A stretch of DNA of 5,470 nt from RGIG4608 sp045637205 (lineage in GTDB: Bacteria; Bacillota; Clostridia; Oscillospirales; CAG-272). The stretch is taken from positions 1 through 5,470 of the forward strand of contig JAZTYY010000039.1 in the NCBI GenBank assembly GCA_045637205.1, given 5' to 3'. The notes beneath the pieces were generated by a model that saw only the letters and a program-made list of their open reading frames with translations, ran no database searches and was not told the origin of the DNA. Below, one piece after another: positions 1 through 5,278 of the stretch. The stretch's first letter is position 1. The number at the start of each line of letters is the position of its first letter. The translations under genes and the position numbers were made by a program.

Positions 1-27
1 ACTAAAGACTTCGAAACCTTGGTTTAA
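1..27 (+). CDS. Possible 3' end of an upstream gene (partial, unidentified)
   Basis: Reading from base 1 in frame 1 gives eight codons (TKDFETLV) and then TAA at 25-27. A strong terminator follows about 40 bases later, which is what the end of a plus-strand gene would look like. The product cannot be identified from eight residues. In many Bacillota the gene before rbfA is infB, but this tail does not resemble the IF2 C-termini I know, so I do not assign it. The only other plus frame left open here (frame 2, to 115) would run through the terminator hairpin and is unlikely to be coding. Confidence 0.3.
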   Translation, partial: TKDFETLV

Positions 28-67
28 TAAAAAACAAATTTGGCTAAAATCAGCCACTATATACAAC

Positions 68-98
68 AAAAAACTCCACTCATCCGAGTGGAGTTTTT
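68..98 (+). terminator. Intrinsic terminator of the upstream gene
   Basis: A perfect 8-bp GC-containing stem, CTCCACTC (74-81) with GAGTGGAG (86-93), closes an ATCC tetraloop. It is extended by A-tract/T-tract pairing, with six A before the stem (68-73) and TTTTT after it (94-98). The flanking A and T runs let it work in either direction, but only the plus strand has a plausible gene end nearby. It separates whatever lies upstream from the rbfA transcription unit. Confidence 0.85.
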
Positions 99-112
99 CT
101 ATGTCGATTAGC

Positions 113-235
113 TAAATTGGGATTTGTCGGGGAGTTTGAAAAAGAATAATTTGCGTTTCGTACGGGTCGTCGAGGACGCCGACCCCTACGGTTTGGCGAG
201 TTACTTTTTATTCAAATTGTAGCCATTTTGCTTGT
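113..235 (+). repeat. GC-rich palindromic intergenic repeat, copy 1 (forward)
   Basis: The core at 163-190 is a GC-rich imperfect palindrome in AT-rich surroundings. GGGTCGTCG (164-172) pairs with CGCCGACCC (177-185), with one T-C mismatch and an AGGA loop. The core is followed by CCTACGGTTTG. A left flank (aaattgggatttgtcggggagtt, about 114-136) and a right flank ending in tagccatttt (220-229) are also found around the copy at the right end of the window, so the repeat unit is probably about 115-125 bp with the palindrome inside. There is no open reading frame. The boundaries are estimated by eye from the three copies here. It resembles REP/MITE-type non-coding dispersed repeats; that class assignment is inference. 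Confidence 0.75.
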
Positions 236-238
236 AAT

Positions 239-341
239 ATGTCTATTATTTTACAATGAAATTAGATAATCATCGTAGGGGTCGGCGTCCTCGACGACCC
301 GCGTATTTACGAAAACTAACTCCCCTATAAATCAAAATTTG
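239..341 (-). repeat. GC-rich palindromic intergenic repeat, copy 2 (reverse)
   Basis: Bases 274-301 are the exact reverse complement of 163-190, giving a 28-bp perfect inverted repeat separated by 83 bases. Read on the minus strand, the outer flank at about 318-341 (caaattttgattt, ata, ggggagtt) matches the left flank of the other two copies, so the similarity extends beyond the palindrome. The inner (right-flank) side is much less conserved, and its limit near 239 is a guess. The two copies are arranged tail to tail, like a paired REP unit. If transcribed, the pair could fold into a long stem. Confidence 0.72.
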
Positions 342-372
342 AAAACTTTTCTTAAAAAAGAGCAATCAACTC

Positions 373-401
373 TTGATAATTTTATTTATTTATGTTATAC
401 T
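373..401 (+). promoter_or_regulatory. Sigma-A type promoter for rbfA and the downstream genes
   Basis: TTGATA (373-378) and TATACT (396-401) are separated by exactly 17 bases, each one mismatch from the TTGACA/TATAAT consensus. A TG at 393-394 adds an extended -10 element (TGn). Transcription would start near 407-409, leaving a short leader of about 37 bases before the rbfA ATG. The AT-rich stretch upstream (331-372) could help as an UP-type element. This is the only clear promoter before the four plus-strand genes, so rbfA does not need read-through from an infB-type operon here. Confidence 0.72.
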
Positions 402-444
402 AATATGAATTATTATGTAAAAAATTGAAAAGGACGGTGAAATT

Positions 445-819
445 ATGGCTAATTATCGCAGAGGTAGAATTAATGACGAGGTTCAAAAGGAGCTTGCGAG
501 CATTCTTCGTGACGTTAAAGACCCAAGAGTTAGCGGAGCATTTGTCTCCGTAACTGCAGTTGACGTTACTCCCGACCTCAAATTTGCAAAAATATATTAC
601 AGCTCTCTTATGGGTGATAAAAAGGAAGTTGCTAAGGGACTTAAATCATCAAGTGGATTTATTCGTTCACAAATCGCACAAAGATTGAATTTGAGAATTA
701 CCCCAGAGCTTACCTTCATTCTTGATGACAGCGTTGCTCACGGCGCGCATATTTCAAAATTGCTCAACAGTATCACATTCTCTGAGGATTTTGAAGAAGG
801 TGCCGGTGACGAAGAATGA
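445..819 (+). CDS. rbfA: Ribosome-binding factor A
   Basis: RbfA is a small KH-fold protein that binds the immature 30S subunit near helix 1 and the neck of 16S rRNA, and helps late 30S maturation and cold growth. The 124-residue product is typical in length. It shows family landmarks in order: an R-rich start with RINDEVQKELASIL (residues 8-21), DPRV (27-30), VTAVDVTPDLKFAKIYYS (36-53), a central helix with IRSQIAQRLNLRITPEL (73-89), and F-L-DDS (91-96) near the end. The C-terminus is short and acidic (EDFEEGAGDEE). The ATG has a good Shine-Dalgarno, AGGACGG at 431-437, with suitable spacing. Its stop overlaps the next start (ATGA), so it is translationally coupled to the DHH phosphoesterase, the usual partner of rbfA in Bacillota. 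Confidence 0.96.
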   Translation: MANYRRGRINDEVQKELASILRDVKDPRVSGAFVSVTAVDVTPDLKFAKIYYSSLMGDKKEVAKGLKSSSGFIRSQIAQRLNLRITPELTFILDDSVAHGAHISKLLNSITFSEDFEEGAGDEE

Positions 820-1826
820 TTAAGAATTTCAAAGAATATACACTCGATGAGGTATGTAATTACCTTGCCGATAAGCAAAATACACTTATAATTTTTCACG
901 TGCGCCCCGATGCTGATGCTATCGGTGCTGCATTTGCTCTAAAGCTTGTGCTTGAGGCAATGGGATCAAAAACTGTTTGCACTTGTGAAAGTGAAATTCC
1001 ATCGCGCCTTGCATTCCTTACGGACAAGCATCAGAGAAGCACTAAATTTGATAATATGGACAGAACCTTTGAGTTTCAAAGAGTTCTTACTATAGACACT
1101 GCAAGTCCAAGTCAGCTTGGCAATCTTCAAAAGCTTTTTGAGGACAAAATTGACATTATGATTGACCACCACGAAAACGGAACTCGTTATGCTGATAACT
1201 ATATTCGTTCCGATTACGCGGCAAGTGGTGAAATAGTTTACGAAATTGCAACAAGACTTGTTGCAATGGGAAAGCTTGAGGTTATTCCTCGCGATGCATA
1301 TGACCTTATCTATGCTGCGCTTAGCTCTGACACGGGCTGCTTTAAGTATTCAAACGTGTCAGCACATACACATATTTGTGCTGCCGAGCTTGTTAAGCTT
1401 GGGGTGGATACTGCTGAAATCAACCATCGTCTTTTTGATTGTAAGAGTGAAAAAATGCTCGCCGCTGAGGCTGCGGGAATTCAAAATATCAAATTCTTTA
1501 ATAATCGCAAAATCGCGGCTATTATGTTCCCATATGAAATGAAAAAGGAGCTTGAGCTTGACGACGAGCATCTTGAAACGCTTGTTGACGTGGCTCGTGC
1601 AGTTGACGGAGTTAAAATTGCAATCAGCACCCGTCAATCAACGGAATATCGTTCCTTTAGAATTTCACTTCGTTCATCATGCTCATTTGACGTTTCCGTT
1701 ATCGCAAAGCACTTTGGCGGTGGTGGACACACAAAGGCAGCGGCATGTACTATTGAAGCTGATTCCATTGAATTTGCGACTCAACTCGTTATAGATGAAA
1801 TCATGAAACTTTGGGGAAAAAATTAA
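816..1826 (+). CDS. nrnA: DHH/DHHA1 phosphoesterase, NrnA-type oligoribonuclease / pAp phosphatase
   Basis: NrnA-type enzymes are cytoplasmic Mn2+-dependent phosphoesterases that degrade very short RNAs (nanoRNA) and can dephosphorylate pAp. The 336 residues show the full DHH set of metal ligands: H28 with D32 and D34 in HVRPDADAIGA, D94 in TIDT, D117-H118-H119 in MIDHHENG, and D172 in SSDTGCFKYSN. The C-terminal DHHA1 domain carries the substrate-binding glycine motif FGGGGHTKAA (residues 300-309). The length is slightly above the roughly 310-320 residues usual for NrnA, and nothing is missing. The ATG at 816 overlaps the rbfA TGA by 4 bp, and no separate promoter is evident. Family membership is certain. 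Substrate preference (nanoRNA, pAp or cyclic-dinucleotide products) cannot be told from sequence alone, so the symbol is by analogy with the rbfA-linked gene of other Bacillota. Confidence 0.9.
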   Translation: MIKNFKEYTLDEVCNYLADKQNTLIIFHVRPDADAIGAAFALKLVLEAMGSKTVCTCESEIPSRLAFLTDKHQRSTKFDNMDRTFEFQRVLTIDTASPSQLGNLQKLFEDKIDIMIDHHENGTRYADNYIRSDYAASGEIVYEIATRLVAMGKLEVIPRDAYDLIYAALSSDTGCFKYSNVSAHTHICAAELVKLGVDTAEINHRLFDCKSEKMLAAEAAGIQNIKFFNNRKIAAIMFPYEMKKELELDDEHLETLVDVARAVDGVKIAISTRQSTEYRSFRISLRSSCSFDVSVIAKHFGGGGHTKAAACTIEADSIEFATQLVIDEIMKLWGKN

Positions 1827-1863
1827 TCCAATCAAGTCAAATAAAAACATAAAAATACATTTT

Positions 1864-1890
1864 CTTCGCCCATTCGCGAAGGAGAAGGAG
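1864..1890 (+). promoter_or_regulatory. metG leader hairpin overlapping a double Shine-Dalgarno
   Basis: Two purine-rich Shine-Dalgarno cores lie in tandem before metG: GGAG (1881-1884) and AAGGAG (1885-1890), the second 6 bases from the ATG at 1897. A perfect 6-bp stem, CTTCGC (1864-1869) with GCGAAG (1876-1881) and loop CCATTC, ends on the first base of the upstream core, leaving the second core free. It may tune translation or be incidental. The rest of the 70-base nrnA-metG gap (1827-1896) is A-rich. I see no convincing -35/-10 pair, T-box or SAM-riboswitch features in it. Confidence 0.45.
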
Positions 1891-1896
1891 TTTAAA

Positions 1897-3864
1897 ATGG
1901 CAAAACAACCATACTACATTACAACAGCAATAGCATATGCTTCAAGAAAGCCCCATTTTGGCAATACTTATGAAGTAATTATGACAGACGCAGTGGCTCG
2001 TTACAAGAGAGTGCGCGGATTTGACGTTTTCTTCTGCACAGGTACTGATGAGCACGGTCAAAAAATTGAAGATTTTGCTAAAGAAGCAGGCATCACACCT
2101 AAGGCATACGTTGACGGTGTTGCGGGAGAAATCAAAGGTGTTTGGGAGAAAATGAACACATCTTACGATTATTTTATTCGCACAACTGATGATTATCATG
2201 AGCTCGCAGTTCAAAAGATGTTTAAAAAATTCTATGAACAGGGCGATATTTATAAGGGTAAATATGAGGGATGGTATTGCACTCCCTGTGAGTCCTTCTT
2301 TACCGAAACTCAGGCTGAGGGTGGCATTTGCCCCGACTGTGGACGTGAAGTAAAGAGAGCAGAGGAGGAAGCATATTTCTTTAAGATGAGCAAATATGCC
2401 GATGCACTTCTTAAGCACATTGAAGAAAATCCCGACTTTATTCAGCCCGAATCAAGAAAGAAGGAAATGATTAATAACTTCTTAAAGGTTGAGGGTGGTC
2501 TTCAAGATCTTTGTGTATCTCGTACTTCATTTAGCTGGGGCATTCCCGTTGATTTCGATAAAAAGCACGTAACATACGTTTGGCTTGATGCGCTTTCAAA
2601 CTATATCACAGCAATCGGCTTTGACCCTGACAAGTCACTTGACGAACAAAGCGAGCAGTTTAAGAAATACTGGCCCTGCGATGTTCATGTTATTGGTAAA
2701 GATATTCTTCGTTTCCATACAATTTATTGGCCCATCTTCCTTATGGCAATGGGTGTTCCGCTTCCCAAAAAGGTGTTTGGACATCCTTGGTTCAACTTTG
2801 GTATGGACAAGATGTCAAAGTCTAAGGGCAACGTAATTTATGCAGACGAGCTTGCTGATGAATTTTCTGTTGATGCTGTTCGTTACTACGCACTTTCCGA
2901 AATGCCTTATGCAAACGACGGTTCAATCACATATGAAGCAGTAATTAAGAGATATAATACTGACCTTGTAAACAATCTTGGTAACCTTGTTAAGCGTACA
3001 CTTGACATGGAAAAGAAGTATTTTGCAAAGGAAGTTTTGGCTCCTACTTGTCCCGATGCACTTGATGACGAGCTTAAGTCAGCTTGTGTGAAGGCATATG
3101 AAAGCTACATCGCACTTATGGACGATTTCCACCTTGCTGATGCACTTGAATCAGTATTTGAAATGTTCTCAAGAGCGAACAAGTATATCGACGAAACAAC
3201 TCCCTGGGTACTTGCAAAGGACGAAAGCAAGAGAGAAAGACTTGGCACAGTTCTTTATAATCTTCTTGAAACAATTCGTTGGGGTGCAGCAATGCTTGCT
3301 CCTTTCATTCCCGAAACAAGTGAAGAAATCTTTTCTGAGCTTGGCACTGAGGTAACCTCATTTGACTCAATTGGCACACTTGAAAAGTTCTGTGGAATTG
3401 AAGCAGGCAAGTGTGTTTGCGATTCAAAGGTACTTTTTGCTCGCGTTGACGAGGCAAAGAAGCTTGAAGAACTTGAAGAAAAGAGAAAGGCAAGATTTGC
3501 TCCCGTAGTAGAAGAGCCCAAAATTGAAAAGCCCGAGGGACTTGCGCTTATCGGCATTGAAGACTTTATGAAGGTTGAGCTTCGCGTTGCGAAGATTCTC
3601 GAATGCGAGCCCGTTCCGAAGGCAAAGAAGCTTCTTAAACTCAAGGTTGATTTGGGTTATGAGCAGCGCCAGGTTGTTTCAGGAATTGCAAAATTCTATA
3701 CACCTGATCAGCTTATTGGCAAGAAGGTAGTGCTTGTAACTAACTTAAAGCCTGCTACACTTTGCGGAATTGAGTCCAACGGCATGATTTTGGCAAGTGG
3801 CGAAGAACAGGTAAGAGTAATCTTCCTTGATAACGAAACACCCCTTGGTGAAAGAATTAGATAA
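1897..3864 (+). CDS. metG: Methionyl-tRNA synthetase with C-terminal tRNA-binding domain
   Basis: This enzyme charges tRNA-Met (initiator and elongator) with methionine using ATP, in the cytoplasm. The 655 residues match the long Bacillota form. The N-terminal class I Rossmann domain starts with YYITTAIAY (6-14) and carries the HIGH-equivalent as HFGN (20-23), then TGTDEHGQKIE (48-58). The connective insertion has C128-x2-C131 and C145-x2-C148, a zinc-knuckle pattern. FGMDKMSKSKGN (301-312) contains the intact KMSKS ATP loop. A helical anticodon-binding domain follows (about 345-490, with W437 in the ETTPW segment). A charged EEKRKAR linker (about 520-545) leads to an EMAP-II/Trbp111-like tRNA-binding domain (about 553-655, with VELRVAKI and SNGMILAS), which normally drives dimerisation and tRNA affinity. 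The start is fixed by AAGGAG at 1885-1890. The only oddity is HFGN in place of HIGH or HIGN. Confidence 0.97.
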   Translation: MAKQPYYITTAIAYASRKPHFGNTYEVIMTDAVARYKRVRGFDVFFCTGTDEHGQKIEDFAKEAGITPKAYVDGVAGEIKGVWEKMNTSYDYFIRTTDDYHELAVQKMFKKFYEQGDIYKGKYEGWYCTPCESFFTETQAEGGICPDCGREVKRAEEEAYFFKMSKYADALLKHIEENPDFIQPESRKKEMINNFLKVEGGLQDLCVSRTSFSWGIPVDFDKKHVTYVWLDALSNYITAIGFDPDKSLDEQSEQFKKYWPCDVHVIGKDILRFHTIYWPIFLMAMGVPLPKKVFGHPWFNFGMDKMSKSKGNVIYADELADEFSVDAVRYYALSEMPYANDGSITYEAVIKRYNTDLVNNLGNLVKRTLDMEKKYFAKEVLAPTCPDALDDELKSACVKAYESYIALMDDFHLADALESVFEMFSRANKYIDETTPWVLAKDESKRERLGTVLYNLLETIRWGAAMLAPFIPETSEEIFSELGTEVTSFDSIGTLEKFCGIEAGKCVCDSKVLFARVDEAKKLEELEEKRKARFAPVVEEPKIEKPEGLALIGIEDFMKVELRVAKILECEPVPKAKKLLKLKVDLGYEQRQVVSGIAKFYTPDQLIGKKVVLVTNLKPATLCGIESNGMILASGEEQVRVIFLDNETPLGERIR

Positions 3865-3870
3865 TAACAA

Positions 3871-3892
3871 AAGGGGAGAGAAATCTCCCCTT
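3871..3892 (+). promoter_or_regulatory. GNRA-capped hairpin between metG and tatD
   Basis: A perfect 9-bp stem, AAGGGGAGA (3871-3879) with TCTCCCCTT (3884-3892), is closed by a GAAA tetraloop (GNRA class). It begins 7 bases after the metG stop. It lacks the T-run expected of an intrinsic terminator (TTGAATTGTA follows), so full termination is unlikely. More probable roles are partial attenuation of tatD, a 3'-end stabiliser for metG mRNA, or a processing site. The AGG of the weak tatD Shine-Dalgarno (3903-3905) lies 10 bases beyond the stem and is not occluded. Confidence 0.6.
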
Positions 3893-3912
3893 GAATTGTA
3901 GTAGGTAAATTT

Positions 3913-4716
3913 ATGAAATATTTTGACTCACATGCGCACTATTTTGACGCGTGGTTTAATGAATATGAGGGCGGCGCAGATGCTCTTTTGAATAAGATAT
4001 TTTCCGAGAATGTCGGTGCGATAGTGAATATTGCAACTAATCCGGAAAATCTTAAGGAATGCATAGCACAGGCTCAAAAATATGAAAATATGTATGTTTC
4101 ATCGGGAATTCACCCCGAGGATTGCCTATATATTGACGATATTGATTCGGCTTTAGATGAAATTGAAGCGAGTGTGTCCGACGTGGAGAAGAGAATGGCA
4201 AACAAGATTGTTGCCATTGGTGAAATCGGCTTTGACTATCATCTTGAAAATCTTACGGATGAGGTTAAGCTAAAGCAAAGATACGTTTTTGAAAGACAGA
4301 TGCAGATGGCTGAAAAATACGGCTTGCCCGTTATTATTCACGATAGAGAGGCGCACGGTGACTGCTTTGAGATGGCATTGAAATACCCTGCAGTGAAGGG
4401 CATTTTTCACAGCTATAGCGGTTCAATTGAGATGGCAAGAGAACTCGTCAAGCGTGGTTGGTACATCTCATTTTCGGGGGTTGTGACGTTTAAAAATGCG
4501 AGCCGTGTTCGTGAGGTGCTTGCAAGCATTCCTCTTGATAGATTACTTATCGAAACGGATGCACCCTATCTTGCGCCCCACCCCAATCGTGGAAAGATGA
4601 ACCATTCAGGTAACCTTGAGTACACGGTTAATATGATTGCTTCGGTTTTTGGAAAAACGCCTGAGGAAGTTGCTGAAATCACCTTTGAAAATGCGAATAG
4701 GATATACAATTTATAA
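3913..4716 (+). CDS. TatD-family metal-dependent hydrolase (DNase)
   Basis: TatD proteins are TIM-barrel amidohydrolase-superfamily enzymes. Characterised members are Mg2+-dependent 3'-5' DNases linked to DNA repair and turnover. At 267 residues the length is slightly above the usual 255-260. The metal-site motifs are all present: H7-x-H9 in FDSHAHYFD, GIHPED (65-70), the bridging E104 in GEIGFDYH (103-110), H143 in PVIIHDREAH, H166 in GIFHSYSG, and D216 in ETDAPYLAP. A TatD-type gene right after metG is a common Bacillota arrangement; the rnmV and ksgA genes that often follow are not here. The Shine-Dalgarno is weak (GTAGG at 3901-3905), so expression may rely on metG read-through past the intergenic hairpin. 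The stop TAA (4714-4716) is followed at once by a terminator. The family is certain; the exact substrate is not. Confidence 0.94.
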   Translation: MKYFDSHAHYFDAWFNEYEGGADALLNKIFSENVGAIVNIATNPENLKECIAQAQKYENMYVSSGIHPEDCLYIDDIDSALDEIEASVSDVEKRMANKIVAIGEIGFDYHLENLTDEVKLKQRYVFERQMQMAEKYGLPVIIHDREAHGDCFEMALKYPAVKGIFHSYSGSIEMARELVKRGWYISFSGVVTFKNASRVREVLASIPLDRLLIETDAPYLAPHPNRGKMNHSGNLEYTVNMIASVFGKTPEEVAEITFENANRIYNL

Positions 4717-4720
4717 GATA

Positions 4721-4748
4721 AAAAAAGCACCCACATGGGTGCTTTTTT
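4721..4748. terminator. Bidirectional intrinsic terminator between convergent genes
   Basis: A 12-bp perfect stem pairs AAAAAAGCACCC (4721-4732) with GGGTGCTTTTTT (4737-4748) across an ACAT loop. The A-run and T-run make it a valid rho-independent terminator on both strands. It begins 5 bases after the tatD stop. On the minus strand, the TAA stop of the membrane-protein gene (4747-4749) overlaps the base of the stem, so one short element serves both genes. Confidence 0.93.
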
Positions 4749-5214
4749 AGTGCCTTCTTTTGCTTTTGCGCTTGGGTCTTGAGGATTTTATAGCCACGAT
4801 CGTTCCAACGGGAAACAGGGCAAAAGAAAGCGCGTAGAGGCAAAGGCGCGTCCAAATATTCATTCCGGAGTCAAGTGAGTGGGGCATGGCAAGTGAAGAG
4901 AGCATGATGAGAGCAACGAAGCCTGCACCACAAAGGAAGGATACAAGATAGGGAGCTTGCTTATTCAATTTAGGGCAAATGAAGCCACCGATGAAGGACG
5001 AAATGAAAAGGGAAGCAAAGCCTGCGACGTCGACGAAGGCTGTGGGGTCATCGGTCATAAGAGCCGCAGCTGTGGTTGCAAAGAGCATAGCAAGACTTGA
5101 TCCAACTGTGATAAGTAATCCCAAGAAAGAGCTTTTAAGAGCCGTATTAATTGCAGCGCCCGATTGTGAGGGACTTTTTTTATTATGTTTGGTGGGTAAT
5201 CTTTTCTTTTGCAT
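4747..5214 (-). CDS. Small four-helix membrane protein, possibly TIGR04086 (YrzE-like) family
   Basis: This 155-residue protein has a basic, lysine-rich cytoplasmic-type N-terminus (MQKKRLPTKHNKK). Four likely transmembrane helices follow at about 29-52, 59-80, 88-110 and 120-142, and the tail is strongly basic (RPKRKSKRRH, 146-155). Both ends being positive with an even number of helices fits N-in/C-in topology. Helix 2 ends with a glycine-containing ISSFIGGFI segment. Size, four helices and the SSFIGG-type segment recall the uncharacterised TIGR04086/YrzE membrane proteins of Bacillota, but I cannot confirm this and no function is known. The start is well supported: GGAGGA (complement of 5219-5224) lies 4 bases before the ATG. 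No signal peptidase site or catalytic motif is visible. It is convergent with tatD and independent of that operon. Confidence 0.85.
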   Translation of the reverse strand: MQKKRLPTKHNKKSPSQSGAAINTALKSSFLGLLITVGSSLAMLFATTAAALMTDDPTAFVDVAGFASLFISSFIGGFICPKLNKQAPYLVSFLCGAGFVALIMLSSLAMPHSLDSGMNIWTRLCLYALSFALFPVGTIVAIKSSRPKRKSKRRH

Positions 5215-5238
5215 ATTTTCCTCCGATTTTTGAGTGTT

Positions 5239-5244
5239 TGTATA
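5239..5244 (-). promoter_or_regulatory. Candidate -10 element for the minus-strand membrane-protein gene
   Basis: On the minus strand, TATACA (complement of 5239-5244) lies 24 bases before the ATG, so a transcript from it would have a leader of roughly 17 bases carrying the GGAGGA site. The region about 17 bases further upstream is a pyrimidine-rich TTTCTT-like run, not a good -35. The 5215-5318 stretch is very AT-rich, so chance matches are likely. This is the best candidate seen but weak. Confidence 0.3.
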
Positions 5245-5278
5245 AATATATGAAAAGAAAAAAGAAAATATGAAATAT

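Noticed and set aside
41..56. Small hairpin TGGCT / AGCCA before the first terminator
   Set aside because: A 5-bp stem with a 6-base loop is expected by chance, and no T-run follows.
163..301. CRISPR array or tRNA/rRNA gene in the GC-rich upstream region
   Set aside because: There are only two copies, in opposite orientation with one 83-base gap, not regular direct repeats with unique spacers. No cloverleaf or rRNA-like sequence is visible.
358..374. Hairpin AAGAG / CTCTT next to the rbfA promoter as an operator
   Set aside because: The 5-bp stem with a 7-base loop is weak and lies in AT-rich sequence; there is nothing to tie it to a regulator.
1827..1896. T-box, SAM riboswitch or separate promoter for metG
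   Set aside because: The gap is only 70 bases, with no T-box consensus, no specifier stem, no SAM-riboswitch core, and no -35/-10 pair with acceptable spacing.
1942..2418. 158-codon minus-strand open frame inside metG
   Set aside because: It lies fully opposite well-supported metG coding sequence, resembles no protein I recognise, and reads as an antisense shadow of metG codons.
3255..3644. 129-codon minus-strand open frame, serine-rich
   Set aside because: The serine/phenylalanine-rich composition is the usual antisense product of a GAA/AAG-rich region, here the charged linker of metG.
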